The notes below the pieces were generated by a model. It saw only the letters and a list, made by a program, of their open reading frames with translations. It did not search any database and was not told where the DNA came from. This document shows positions 51,449 to 59,668 of a DNA stretch of 64,000 nucleotides, piece by piece (within the stretch, counting starts at the first letter, position 1; each line of letters starts with the position of its first letter). The translations under genes were made by a program, and so were the position numbers. This stretch comes from Paenibacillus bovis (lineage in GTDB: Bacteria; Bacillota; Bacilli; Paenibacillales; Paenibacillaceae): assembly GCF_001421015.2 (NCBI RefSeq), contig NZ_CP013023.1, positions 1,729,501-1,793,500 on the forward strand, in the 5' to 3' direction.

Positions 51449-52993
51449 ATGTGGAAATTCCGTAAGCTGATCTCGGCACTGATGGTGGCTGTTATCGTTC
51501 TGTCACTCGCTGCCTGCGGCGGCAGCAAATCCGGCGCTGGAGACGACAAATCGCAGTTTGTAACTGTCACATTTGTCGCGCTGGGCGACAAACCGAAGAA
51601 TGGGCAGTTTGAGAAAGTGATGGAAAAAGTCAATACGATCATGAAGCAGAAGATCAATGCCGAAGTAAAATGGAAATGGGTAGAATGGGCCGACTGGCAG
51701 ACCAAATACAATCTGCTGCTCGCTTCCGGTGAACCGGTTGATCTGATTACGATCGGTACCGACTGGCTGGATACCTGGTCCAATGCGCAGCGCGGCGCTT
51801 TTATGCCGCTGGATGATCTGCTGCCCAAGTACGCTCCGGTCACCTGGAAATCGATTCCTGCCGAAGATTGGAATCAAAGCAAATATAACGGCAAAATCGT
51901 GCTGATTCCCGAAAATGATTATACCCAGTGGATTAACCACGGCTTCTTCTATCGTGGCGACTGGGCGAAACAGGCCGGTATCACCGAGCCGATCAAGGAT
52001 TGGGATACGATTGGCAAGTATCTGCAGTGGATCAAAGATAACAAACCTGGCGTTATTCCATGGGATGCGCAGTCCAGTACCAGCACTTTTGGAGGCTGGG
52101 TCCAGTCGCATACGCCATATCTGGAACTGCCAATGTCGACAGGTTATCTGCCGGTGTTCAATACCAAATCCTATGACGACCGATATACGGTAGTCAGTCC
52201 GATCTTCGAAGATACATTCCTGAATTTTGCCACTACGATGAAAGAGTGGGCGGACAAAGGCTACTGGCGTGAGGATGTACTGAACAACAAAAATGATACC
52301 CGTGTCGCTCTGCAGGCGGGTCAGACCGGTATGGATCAGCATCATACACAGACCTTCTCCGGTCTGCGTGTACAAATGGATAAAAAACAGCCGGGTTCGG
52401 AACTGCAAATGTTCCCGTTCTCCCGTCAAAGCGGCAATCTGCTGGAAATGCCGATTACCCATGGCGGTGTATCCATTGGTGCCCATAGCAAAAATCCGGA
52501 ACGTGCCCTGATGGCCTATGACCTGATCCGCAATGACAAAGAAATCTACCAGCTGATCAACTATGGAATGGAAGGCGTACAGTACGATATCAAGGACGGC
52601 AAGCGTGTGCTGCCAGCCAATTATAACGAGACCAATGATGCGTTCTACTCCGACTTCTGGGCAGGCCGAATGGATGAACACGAGATTCCAAGCGATACCA
52701 CCTGGGACAAAATCGATACCCTGTACAGCGAATACGACAAAATCAAAAAGCCGTATCCATATGGACAATTCGTATTTGACAAAACAGCTGTCGAATCGGA
52801 ACTGACTGCCATTTCACAGGTGACTGCAGAAATGGGACCAGCGATTACTTATGGCAAAGCCGGCGATCCGGCGCAGGCTGTGCAGGATTTCCGCGATAAG
52901 CTGAAAGTAGCCGGTTATGACAAAGTGATGGCAGAGCTGCAGCGTCAGCTGGATGCCTATAAAGCGCAGCAGGAGTCTGCAGGTACCAAATAA
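51449..52993 (+). CDS. Extracellular solute-binding lipoprotein, system 1
   Basis: A 514-residue lipid-anchored binding protein. The signal ends in lipobox LAAC (MWKFRKLISALMVAVIVLSLAAC, Cys near residue 23). The long periplasmic-binding-type body has ASGEPVDLITIG and PITHGGVSIGAHSKNPERAL, usual in the LipO/YtcQ family that feeds LplB/YtcP permeases. ATG 51449 is seven bases after AAAGGGGG. It is last in the first importer operon and ends at a bidirectional terminator shared with lacI. Oligosaccharide ligand inferred. Confidence 0.9.
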   Translation: MWKFRKLISALMVAVIVLSLAACGGSKSGAGDDKSQFVTVTFVALGDKPKNGQFEKVMEKVNTIMKQKINAEVKWKWVEWADWQTKYNLLLASGEPVDLITIGTDWLDTWSNAQRGAFMPLDDLLPKYAPVTWKSIPAEDWNQSKYNGKIVLIPENDYTQWINHGFFYRGDWAKQAGITEPIKDWDTIGKYLQWIKDNKPGVIPWDAQSSTSTFGGWVQSHTPYLELPMSTGYLPVFNTKSYDDRYTVVSPIFEDTFLNFATTMKEWADKGYWREDVLNNKNDTRVALQAGQTGMDQHHTQTFSGLRVQMDKKQPGSELQMFPFSRQSGNLLEMPITHGGVSIGAHSKNPERALMAYDLIRNDKEIYQLINYGMEGVQYDIKDGKRVLPANYNETNDAFYSDFWAGRMDEHEIPSDTTWDKIDTLYSEYDKIKKPYPYGQFVFDKTAVESELTAISQVTAEMGPAITYGKAGDPAQAVQDFRDKLKVAGYDKVMAELQRQLDAYKAQQESAGTK

Positions 52994-53036
52994 ATCTTTC
53001 TGACATTCTGCTTGCTATCGATATCCAATACATTAT

Positions 53037-53092
53037 CAAAAATCCCTGAACAACAAGGCTGTACTAGCCTGTTATGTTCAGGGATTTTTGTG
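53037..53092. terminator. Bidirectional terminator
   Basis: AAAAATCCCTGAACA and TGTTCAGGGATTTTT pair around an inner AGGCT/AGCCT stem. It ends the first importer operon and the convergent LacI gene. Confidence 0.9.
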
Positions 53093-53109
53093 ATGAACAG
53101 CTCTTCAAA

Positions 53110-54171
53110 TTATGCGTGCAGCATGGAAGCCGCAGTGGCATGGTTCGCCGATTCACGCAGCATGGGCCGCGTCTGTACGTGAACGACCTGATAAGGCTGC
53201 TCCGGATAGCGAATCCGGGACAGCAGCATTTCGGCAGCTTTGACACCCATTTCGCTGCTATAAATATGCACGGTAGTCAGATGGGGCTCCACAATTCGAG
53301 ATGCGGAAGCATTATCGAATCCGGTCACTCCAATATCATCCGGAATAGATAGTCCGCTTGATTTGAGCGCTTTCATTAGGCGGATAGCGATAAAATCATT
53401 GGCGCATACAAAAGCATCCGGTAGTTCATCCAGCTGCTTCAGGCGATCTTCCATCCAGTCGGTCTCAAACAGGAAAAAACGGTCTTCATCGAGGATAGAG
53501 AACGAAGAAGACATAGGTACACCTGCTTCCAGCAGCGCACGATTATAGCCCATCCAGCGTTCACCAAAGCTTTTGCAGTGCCGGTAATCGCCGACAAAGC
53601 CAATGCGATCATACCCGTTACCTAGCAGGCTGCGGGTCAGCTGGTAAACACTGTGTTCATTTTCCATCAGCAGAATATCCGCCTGGAAACTGGAAAAGTC
53701 GATATCAAAAGCACAGTCGACAAAGATAACCGGGATCTGAAGGCCGGTCAGCAGCTCGCTGTATTCCCGGTCAAACAATTCGATACATACAATACCGTCC
53801 ACCGCCGACACATCGAAATTATTAGGCAGCCGCAAGGCATCCCGCTCATCTTCGCGGACAATATGAATGGACAGATTATAGCCCTCCGCACTGATACGCT
53901 TCTCCAGTCCGCTGATGACCGGCGAGCCAAAGTGCGAGCTGTCCGGCATATTGGTGGTGAGCAGGGCGATATTGCCGGTTTTGCGGGGGATCAATCCATC
54001 ACTTTCCATATAGGCGAACTGCTTGTATTTCAGCTCAATGGCTTTGCGAATGACTTTGCTGCGGGTTTCATCCGGGATGCCTTCATTTCCGTTCAGCGCT
54101 TTGGAAGCGGTATTGCGCGAAATGCCCAGGGCATCGGCAATATGCTGAATCGTCACTTTTTCTTTGGTCAT
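53110..54171 (-). CDS. LacI-family transcriptional regulator
   Basis: A 353-residue repressor-type protein. The N-terminal DNA-binding domain has VTIQHIADALGISRNTASKALNG, followed by the hinge region. The sugar-binding domain includes DGIVCIELFD, NGYDRIGFVGD, DAFVCANDFIAIRLMKAL and DIGVTGFDNASASRIVEPHLTTV. ATG 54171 follows AAAGGTGG. It is divergent from the second importer/GH32 operon and convergent with the first. A palindrome TGTAAGCACTTACT near the second operon's promoter is a good operator candidate. It probably represses fructan genes until the sugar is present. Confidence 0.9.
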   Translation of the reverse strand: MTKEKVTIQHIADALGISRNTASKALNGNEGIPDETRSKVIRKAIELKYKQFAYMESDGLIPRKTGNIALLTTNMPDSSHFGSPVISGLEKRISAEGYNLSIHIVREDERDALRLPNNFDVSAVDGIVCIELFDREYSELLTGLQIPVIFVDCAFDIDFSSFQADILLMENEHSVYQLTRSLLGNGYDRIGFVGDYRHCKSFGERWMGYNRALLEAGVPMSSSFSILDEDRFFLFETDWMEDRLKQLDELPDAFVCANDFIAIRLMKALKSSGLSIPDDIGVTGFDNASASRIVEPHLTTVHIYSSEMGVKAAEMLLSRIRYPEQPYQVVHVQTRPMLRESANHATAASMLHA

Positions 54172-54375
54172 GGATAAAATCCACCTTTATACTATCAAAT
54201 TTGCTGCTCTATCAGCAGAACAGGTGCAGCAAGTCGGATACCACTGCACATATATACCTAAAATATAAAGGAGATGAAAGGTAAAAGCAATCTGTTGTGT
54301 GCAAATGTAACTTTGTGATTGTGCAAATAAAAATTTATTCATAAAAAAATGTAGCTTTTTAGTTTACAAAATAGA

Positions 54376-54404
54376 TTGACATATGAACAATTCATCGTTT
54401 AAAT
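54376..54404 (+). promoter_or_regulatory. Sigma-A-type promoter of the second importer operon
   Basis: A perfect TTGACA (54376-54381), a 17-base spacer and a weak -10 TTAAAT (54399-54404). The palindromic operator follows about 30 bases downstream. Confidence 0.6.
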
Positions 54405-54432
54405 TGTAAAGGAATAAACTTACAAATGAAAA

Positions 54433-54446
54433 TGTAAGCACTTACT
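54433..54446 (+). promoter_or_regulatory. LacI-type operator
   Basis: TGTAAGCACTTACT contains GTAAG and CTTAC as inverted arms with a two-base centre. It lies between the promoter and the first permease gene, so a bound repressor could block transcription. Confidence 0.6.
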
Positions 54447-54526
54447 TTTTGGTGTATGGGGTTATGAATCACAGAAGCAAATGGCAATAGCAAGTGGCAA
54501 TAGAATGGTGAAATGGAGGGACAATC

Positions 54527-55498
54527 ATGGAAAGTTCAGCAAAACCCGGCCGATCGGGCGCACACTCTGTGGATACAGGCAAGCAGTCGGTCAGCAGAAC
54601 ACGCTGGGAGCATATCCGGAAAAATAGTTTTTTGTACCTGCTGCTGGCTCCGGCGCTGCTTCTGACAATTTTGTTCAAGTATGTGCCGATGTATGGGGCA
54701 GTCATTGCCTTCAAGGATTTCAGTCCGATCCGGGGGATTATGCACAGTGACTGGGTAGGATTCAAGCATTTTGAGAAATTTCTGACTTCGCCCAATTTTG
54801 AAGTGATTTTTATGAATACGCTTAAATTAAGTGCGTTTGGTCTGATATGCGGGTTTCCGATTCCGATTCTGCTGGCGCTGATGCTCAATCAGGTACGCCG
54901 CAAAGGAATCAAGAAAAATATCCAGCTGTTTCTGTATGCGCCGAATTTTGTATCGGTCATCGTTATTGCCGGGATGCTGTTTATTTTCCTGTCTCCAACT
55001 GGGCCGATCAATCAGATCGTCAGCTGGATCAGTGGGCAGCCGCTGATGTTCATGACCGATCCCGAGTATTTCCGCTGGGTATACATTCTGTCCGATATCT
55101 GGGCGACCGCAGGCTGGGCATCTATCATCTATGTAGCGGCGCTCGCTAATGTAGACCCCGAGCTGCATAATGCAGCCAGTCTGGATGGAGCAAGTCTGCT
55201 GCGGCGAATCTGGCATATTGATTTGCCGACGATCAAGCCGATTATGGCGATTGTATTTATTCTGGCAGCAGGCGGCATTATGTCGATCGGTTTTGAAAAG
55301 GCTTACTTGCTCCAGACTTCGATGAATCTGCCTTCCTCCGAGATTATTGCTACCTATGTATACAAGATTGGTCTGCAGTCAGGCGATTATGCCTACTCCG
55401 CTGCGGTTGGATTGTTTAACTCGCTGATCAACGTCATTCTGCTGCTTGGTGTGAATTTTATCGTGAAGAAGCTCAATGATAATGAAGGATTGTATTAG
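54527..55498 (+). CDS. ABC sugar importer permease (LplB type), system 2
   Basis: A 323-residue permease with six transmembrane segments. The N-terminal block KYVPMYGAVIAFKDFSP and the EAA loop NAASLDGASLLRRIWHIDLPTIKP are characteristic. ATG 54527 follows GGAGGG. It is the first gene of the LacI-controlled operon and lies 33 bases before the second permease. Its C-terminal IVKKLNDNEGLY matches the usual ending. Probably imports fructo-oligosaccharides, judging from the two GH32 genes in the same operon. Confidence 0.92.
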   Translation: MESSAKPGRSGAHSVDTGKQSVSRTRWEHIRKNSFLYLLLAPALLLTILFKYVPMYGAVIAFKDFSPIRGIMHSDWVGFKHFEKFLTSPNFEVIFMNTLKLSAFGLICGFPIPILLALMLNQVRRKGIKKNIQLFLYAPNFVSVIVIAGMLFIFLSPTGPINQIVSWISGQPLMFMTDPEYFRWVYILSDIWATAGWASIIYVAALANVDPELHNAASLDGASLLRRIWHIDLPTIKPIMAIVFILAAGGIMSIGFEKAYLLQTSMNLPSSEIIATYVYKIGLQSGDYAYSAAVGLFNSLINVILLLGVNFIVKKLNDNEGLY

Positions 55499-55531
55499 AT
55501 CGCATCAGGCTTACAGAAAGGACTGAAAACC

Positions 55532-56413
55532 ATGATTGTCAAAAATTCTCCGTTTGATCGTTTTCTGCTTGTACTGAACGGGCTGTTTCTCGGATTGGGT
55601 GTACTGATCGTTGTGATTCCGTTTGGTTATATTATCGCAGCTTCCTTTATGGACCCGACCGTGCTGCTGAATCGTGGATTTTCTTTTCAACCAGCCGACT
55701 GGAGTCTGGAAGGATATCGTAAAATTCTGGGCAATGAAGCGATGATTCGCGGATTTTTCAATTCGATACTGTATGCGACAGGATTTGCTGTTGTGACAGT
55801 GCTGATCTCCATTTGCGCCGGATATGCGCTGGCCGAAGATACGCTTGTCGGCCGCAAATGGTTTATGACCCTGTTTATTATTACGCTGTTTTTTGGTGGT
55901 GGATTGATTCCAACCTATCTGTTGGTTCGTCAGCTGGATCTGCTGAATACGCCATGGGCACTCATTATTCCGGGAGCAGTGAATGTATGGAACATTATTC
56001 TGGCACGTACATTTTTCAAAGGCATTTCCAAAGAACTTAAAGAAGCAGCCAATGTGGACGGCGCTTCGGAATGGACCATCTTCACACGTATCGTGATTCC
56101 ACTCTCCAAACCGATTATGTTTGTGCTCGCGCTATACGCGTTTGTCGGGCAGTGGAATTCTTATTTTGATGCAATGATCTATCTGGATGATCCCAATCTG
56201 TTCCCGCTGCAGCTCGTTCTGCGCTCTATTCTGATACAGAATCAGGCGGCACCAGGCATGATCGGTGACCAGCAGGCTATGGCCGAACTGAAAAAGCTGT
56301 CCGAGATGATCAAATACTCTTCGATCGTCATCTCCAGCCTGCCGCTGATCGTAATGTATCCTTTCTTCCAGAAATATTTTGAAAAAGGCGTTATGGTCGG
56401 TTCACTCAAATGA
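55532..56413 (+). CDS. ABC sugar importer permease (YtcP type), system 2
   Basis: A 293-residue permease, six transmembrane segments, EAA loop EAANVDGASEWTIFTRIVIPLSKP and the typical ending FQKYFEKGVMVGSLK. ATG 55532 follows AAAGGA. It partners the preceding permease. The 132 bases that follow before the binding-protein gene contain no gene. Confidence 0.92.
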   Translation: MIVKNSPFDRFLLVLNGLFLGLGVLIVVIPFGYIIAASFMDPTVLLNRGFSFQPADWSLEGYRKILGNEAMIRGFFNSILYATGFAVVTVLISICAGYALAEDTLVGRKWFMTLFIITLFFGGGLIPTYLLVRQLDLLNTPWALIIPGAVNVWNIILARTFFKGISKELKEAANVDGASEWTIFTRIVIPLSKPIMFVLALYAFVGQWNSYFDAMIYLDDPNLFPLQLVLRSILIQNQAAPGMIGDQQAMAELKKLSEMIKYSSIVISSLPLIVMYPFFQKYFEKGVMVGSLK

Positions 56414-56545
56414 ATGCAGGCTGACGCTGCTGTTCAGCGATTCGCTATCTAACAGATGGTTCATTATAGCAGTCCCCAACCCGGCAGAAGTCAGCTCGTT
56501 CGCTCACCTCATCAGGCCGGAATACATGATTCGGGAGGCAATACC

Positions 56546-58174
56546 ATGCGCAAAGTAAACGGTAATTCCAAAGTACGCAAAGCGGCTGTCGCATCTGCTC
56601 TGTCAGTTATCCTGCTGGCAGCCACAGGCTGTGGAGACGGAGGCAATGAACCGCAAAAAACAGCAGACGGCAAACCGATTCTGCATATCATGACATCCAG
56701 TTCTCCGCTGGCTCCAGCCAATCCCAATGACAAGCTGGTGCTGCAAAGGCTGGAAAAGCAAACCGGCGTTCATGTGGAATGGAAAAGCTATACCAGTGAT
56801 GTATTCGCAGAAAAGCGCAATCTTGCTATTGCCAGCGGTGATCTGCCGGATGCGATTTTTGCAGCGGAATACAGTGATTACGATTTGCTCAAGCTCGCCA
56901 AGGACGGAGCGATTGTACCACTGGAAGACCTGATCGACCAGCATATGCCCAATTTCAAAAAAGTGCTTAAGGAGCGGCCGGAATACCGCACGATGATTAC
57001 TGCGCCGGATGGACATATTTATTCTTTTCCCTGGATTGAAGAGCTGGGTACAGACAAGGAACGTATTCAATCGGTCGATGATATGCCTTGGATCAATGTG
57101 AAATGGCTGAAAAAGCTCGGACTGTCCATGCCAAAGACGACCGATGAACTGAAGCAGGTACTGACCGCTTTCAAGACCGAAGACCCGAATGGCAACGGCA
57201 AAGCCGACGAGATTCCGCTGTCCTTTATCGACAAGCCTGGTGGCGAGAATCTGACTTTCTTGTTTGCGTCTTTTGGATTGGGGGAGAATCCTGACCATAC
57301 GGTGGTGACGGATGATGGCAAAGTGCTGTTTACCGGCGATCAGGATGGTTACCGGGAAGCAGTCAACTATGTGCATGATCTGTACAGCCAAGGACTGATC
57401 GATATTGAATCTTTCCAGCAGGATTGGAATACGTATCTGGCCAAAGGCAAAGATCAGCGCTATGGACTGTACTTTACCTGGGACAAAGCTAATATTACCG
57501 GCATGAACGACGACTATGATCTGATGCCGCCGCTGGCCGGCCCGGATGGACAAGTGAATGTGACCCGCAATAATGCGATGGGCTTTTTCCGGGGGAGTAT
57601 GGTCGTGACGAGCAGCAACCAGCAGCTGGAGCAGACCGCCAAATGGGTCGATCAGATGTATGATCCACTGCAGTCGGTGCAGAATAACTGGGGAACCTAC
57701 GGCGACCCGAACCAGCAGAATATTTTCACATACGATGAATCGAAAAAAATGCTGAAGCATCTGCCACTGGAAGGATCGGCGCCGGTAGAGGTACGCCAGA
57801 AAACCAGTATTGGCGGCCCGCTGGCTGTTCTGAGCGATTATTTTGGCAAATATACGACGATGCCCGATGATGCCAAATGGCGGATGGATCTGATGAAAAA
57901 AGTACTGGTACCGCATATGAAGGCAGAGCATACGTATCCGAATGTATTTTTCAGTATCGAGGAACTGGATCGTCTGTCGACAATCGAAGCGGATCTGTTC
58001 CCGTATATGCTGCGCAAGCGCACAGAATGGTATCAGAATGGACAGGCGGATCAGGAATGGGCTGCCTATCTACAGGAGCTGGACCGGCTCGGTCTGCAGG
58101 AATGGCTGAAAATCAGGCAGGATGGTTATGACCGCAGCAAGCAGCAGATCGCCGAACACACGACAGGAGGTTAA
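56546..58174 (+). CDS. Extracellular solute-binding lipoprotein, system 2
   Basis: A 542-residue lipid-anchored binding protein with lipobox LAATGC (SVILLAATGC). The body has IASGDLPDAIFAAEYSDYDLLKLAKDGAIVPLEDL (in parts: ASGDLPDAIFA, DGAIVPLEDLID) and an EF-hand-like DPNGNGKADEIP, a calcium-binding loop often seen in this family. ATG 56546 follows GGGAGGC; a longer frame from 56456 lacks the signal peptide at its start. GH32 enzyme 1 begins four bases after its stop. It should capture fructan fragments for the two permeases. Confidence 0.9.
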   Translation: MRKVNGNSKVRKAAVASALSVILLAATGCGDGGNEPQKTADGKPILHIMTSSSPLAPANPNDKLVLQRLEKQTGVHVEWKSYTSDVFAEKRNLAIASGDLPDAIFAAEYSDYDLLKLAKDGAIVPLEDLIDQHMPNFKKVLKERPEYRTMITAPDGHIYSFPWIEELGTDKERIQSVDDMPWINVKWLKKLGLSMPKTTDELKQVLTAFKTEDPNGNGKADEIPLSFIDKPGGENLTFLFASFGLGENPDHTVVTDDGKVLFTGDQDGYREAVNYVHDLYSQGLIDIESFQQDWNTYLAKGKDQRYGLYFTWDKANITGMNDDYDLMPPLAGPDGQVNVTRNNAMGFFRGSMVVTSSNQQLEQTAKWVDQMYDPLQSVQNNWGTYGDPNQQNIFTYDESKKMLKHLPLEGSAPVEVRQKTSIGGPLAVLSDYFGKYTTMPDDAKWRMDLMKKVLVPHMKAEHTYPNVFFSIEELDRLSTIEADLFPYMLRKRTEWYQNGQADQEWAAYLQELDRLGLQEWLKIRQDGYDRSKQQIAEHTTGG

Positions 58175-58178
58175 TACA

Positions 58179-59645
58179 ATGTCACTTCAATTGAAACCGG
58201 ATTACCGGGGAGCGTATCACTTCTCACCGTCCCGCTGCTGGATGAACGATCCGAATGGCATGGTTTATCTGGACGGGGAATATCATTTGTTTTTTCAGCA
58301 TCATCCACATGGCGATACCTGGGGACCGATGCACTGGGGACACGCGATTACAAGGGATCTTGTTCACTGGGAGGAACTCCCGATCGCGCTGGAGCCAGAC
58401 GAACACGGTACGATTTTCTCGGGCAGCGCTGTAGTCGACTGGCATAATACGACCGGATTTTTCCCGGAGAAGCCAGGTCTCGTTGCGATCTTCACGCATC
58501 ATGATGAACAGCCCGATCGTCCGGTGCGTCAGAGCCAGAGTCTTGCCTACAGCCATGACCGTGGCAGAACCTGGCACAAGTATGCAGGTAATCCGGTGCT
58601 GACATGTGAGGATCGACCCGACTTTCGCGATCCCAAGGTATTCTGGCACGAATTATCCAGCCGCTGGATCATGGTGCTCGCTTGCGGACAACGTATTGCG
58701 TTGTATCATTCTCCCGACCTGAAAAACTGGAGTGAAAGCAGTGTATTTGGACAAGGAATAGGCTGTCATGACGGGGTATGGGAATGCCCGGATCTGTTCG
58801 AACTCCCGATAGAAGGTGCACCGGAACTCAGCCGCTGGGTTATGCTTGTCAGTATCGGCGATAATGGTCAGGGAGCCGAAGGATCGCGTCCCCAGTATTT
58901 TACCGGTCATTTTGATGGAGAGGTATTCCTGCCGGATGAAGCCTCACAGCAAATACGCTGGCTGGACCATGGGCGTGATAATTATGCAGGCGTAAGCTGG
59001 TCGGATATTCCGCAGCAGGATGGACGCCGGCTGTATATCGGCTGGATGAGCAACTGGCGCTACGCCAACCAGACGCCTACCGGCAGCTGGAGAGGGGCAA
59101 TGACCATCGTTCGTGAATTGATGCTGGAAATGACGCCTACCGGAGTACAGTTGCTGCAACGTCCGGTCCATGAACTGGCATCGATACGCCAGCCTGTACT
59201 CAGACTGGACCATGCGCCGCTGGATCAGGTACGGCAGGCTATACAACAACTTCAGCTAGAAAGCTATGAATGGATTATCCGGACAGGCAAAGAAGTCTCA
59301 TTTGAAATCCAGGTACGTGCCGGAGCAGCAGGGTGTACGCGTATCGGTGTGGATGCGGACTCTGCGCAGCTGTATATTGATCGTACCCAATCGGGGCAAA
59401 GTGCTTTTCATAAGGATTTTGCCAATCGTCATACTGCCTTGCTGCAGACGATTCAGGGGGAGCGGGAGCTGCGTATTCTGGTAGATACTGCCTCGGTAGA
59501 GGTATTTGCGGATCAGGGACGTACTGTGATGACAGATCTTATTTTCCCGGAGCCGGGTGCCAACCGTGTGATGCTGACGGCTGCGCAGGAAGATGCCGGG
59601 CTGTATCATATTGAGCTATACGATTTATCCGGTTCTGTATCTTAA
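58179..59645 (+). CDS. Cytoplasmic GH32 fructosidase (sucrase/levanase type)
   Basis: A 488-residue glycoside hydrolase family 32 enzyme without a signal peptide, so intracellular. The three catalytic motifs are intact: WMNDPNG (nucleophile Asp, near residue 24), FRDPK (transition-state Asp) and ECPDLF (acid/base Glu). A C-terminal beta-sandwich includes RILVDTASVEVFADQG. ATG 58179 is after ACAGGAGG and four bases behind the binding-protein stop, so it belongs to the same operon. It probably hydrolyses imported fructo-oligosaccharides or sucrose to fructose. Exact substrate not resolved. Confidence 0.92.
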   Translation: MSLQLKPDYRGAYHFSPSRCWMNDPNGMVYLDGEYHLFFQHHPHGDTWGPMHWGHAITRDLVHWEELPIALEPDEHGTIFSGSAVVDWHNTTGFFPEKPGLVAIFTHHDEQPDRPVRQSQSLAYSHDRGRTWHKYAGNPVLTCEDRPDFRDPKVFWHELSSRWIMVLACGQRIALYHSPDLKNWSESSVFGQGIGCHDGVWECPDLFELPIEGAPELSRWVMLVSIGDNGQGAEGSRPQYFTGHFDGEVFLPDEASQQIRWLDHGRDNYAGVSWSDIPQQDGRRLYIGWMSNWRYANQTPTGSWRGAMTIVRELMLEMTPTGVQLLQRPVHELASIRQPVLRLDHAPLDQVRQAIQQLQLESYEWIIRTGKEVSFEIQVRAGAAGCTRIGVDADSAQLYIDRTQSGQSAFHKDFANRHTALLQTIQGERELRILVDTASVEVFADQGRTVMTDLIFPEPGANRVMLTAAQEDAGLYHIELYDLSGSVS

Positions 59646-59668
59646 TCCATTCATCAGGAGGACTGAAG

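Larger units (their letters stand above)
54172..54526. other. Divergent regulatory region of the fructan operon
   Basis: Holds a promoter for the second importer operon (54376-54404) and a palindromic operator (54433-54446). The lacI promoter must lie in the left half, which is very AT-rich. No gene. Confidence 0.6.

Noticed and set aside
56603..57931. A 442-codon minus-strand frame
   Set aside because: Antisense to the second solute-binding protein gene; its sequence looks like reverse-frame translation rich in His, Ile and Arg.
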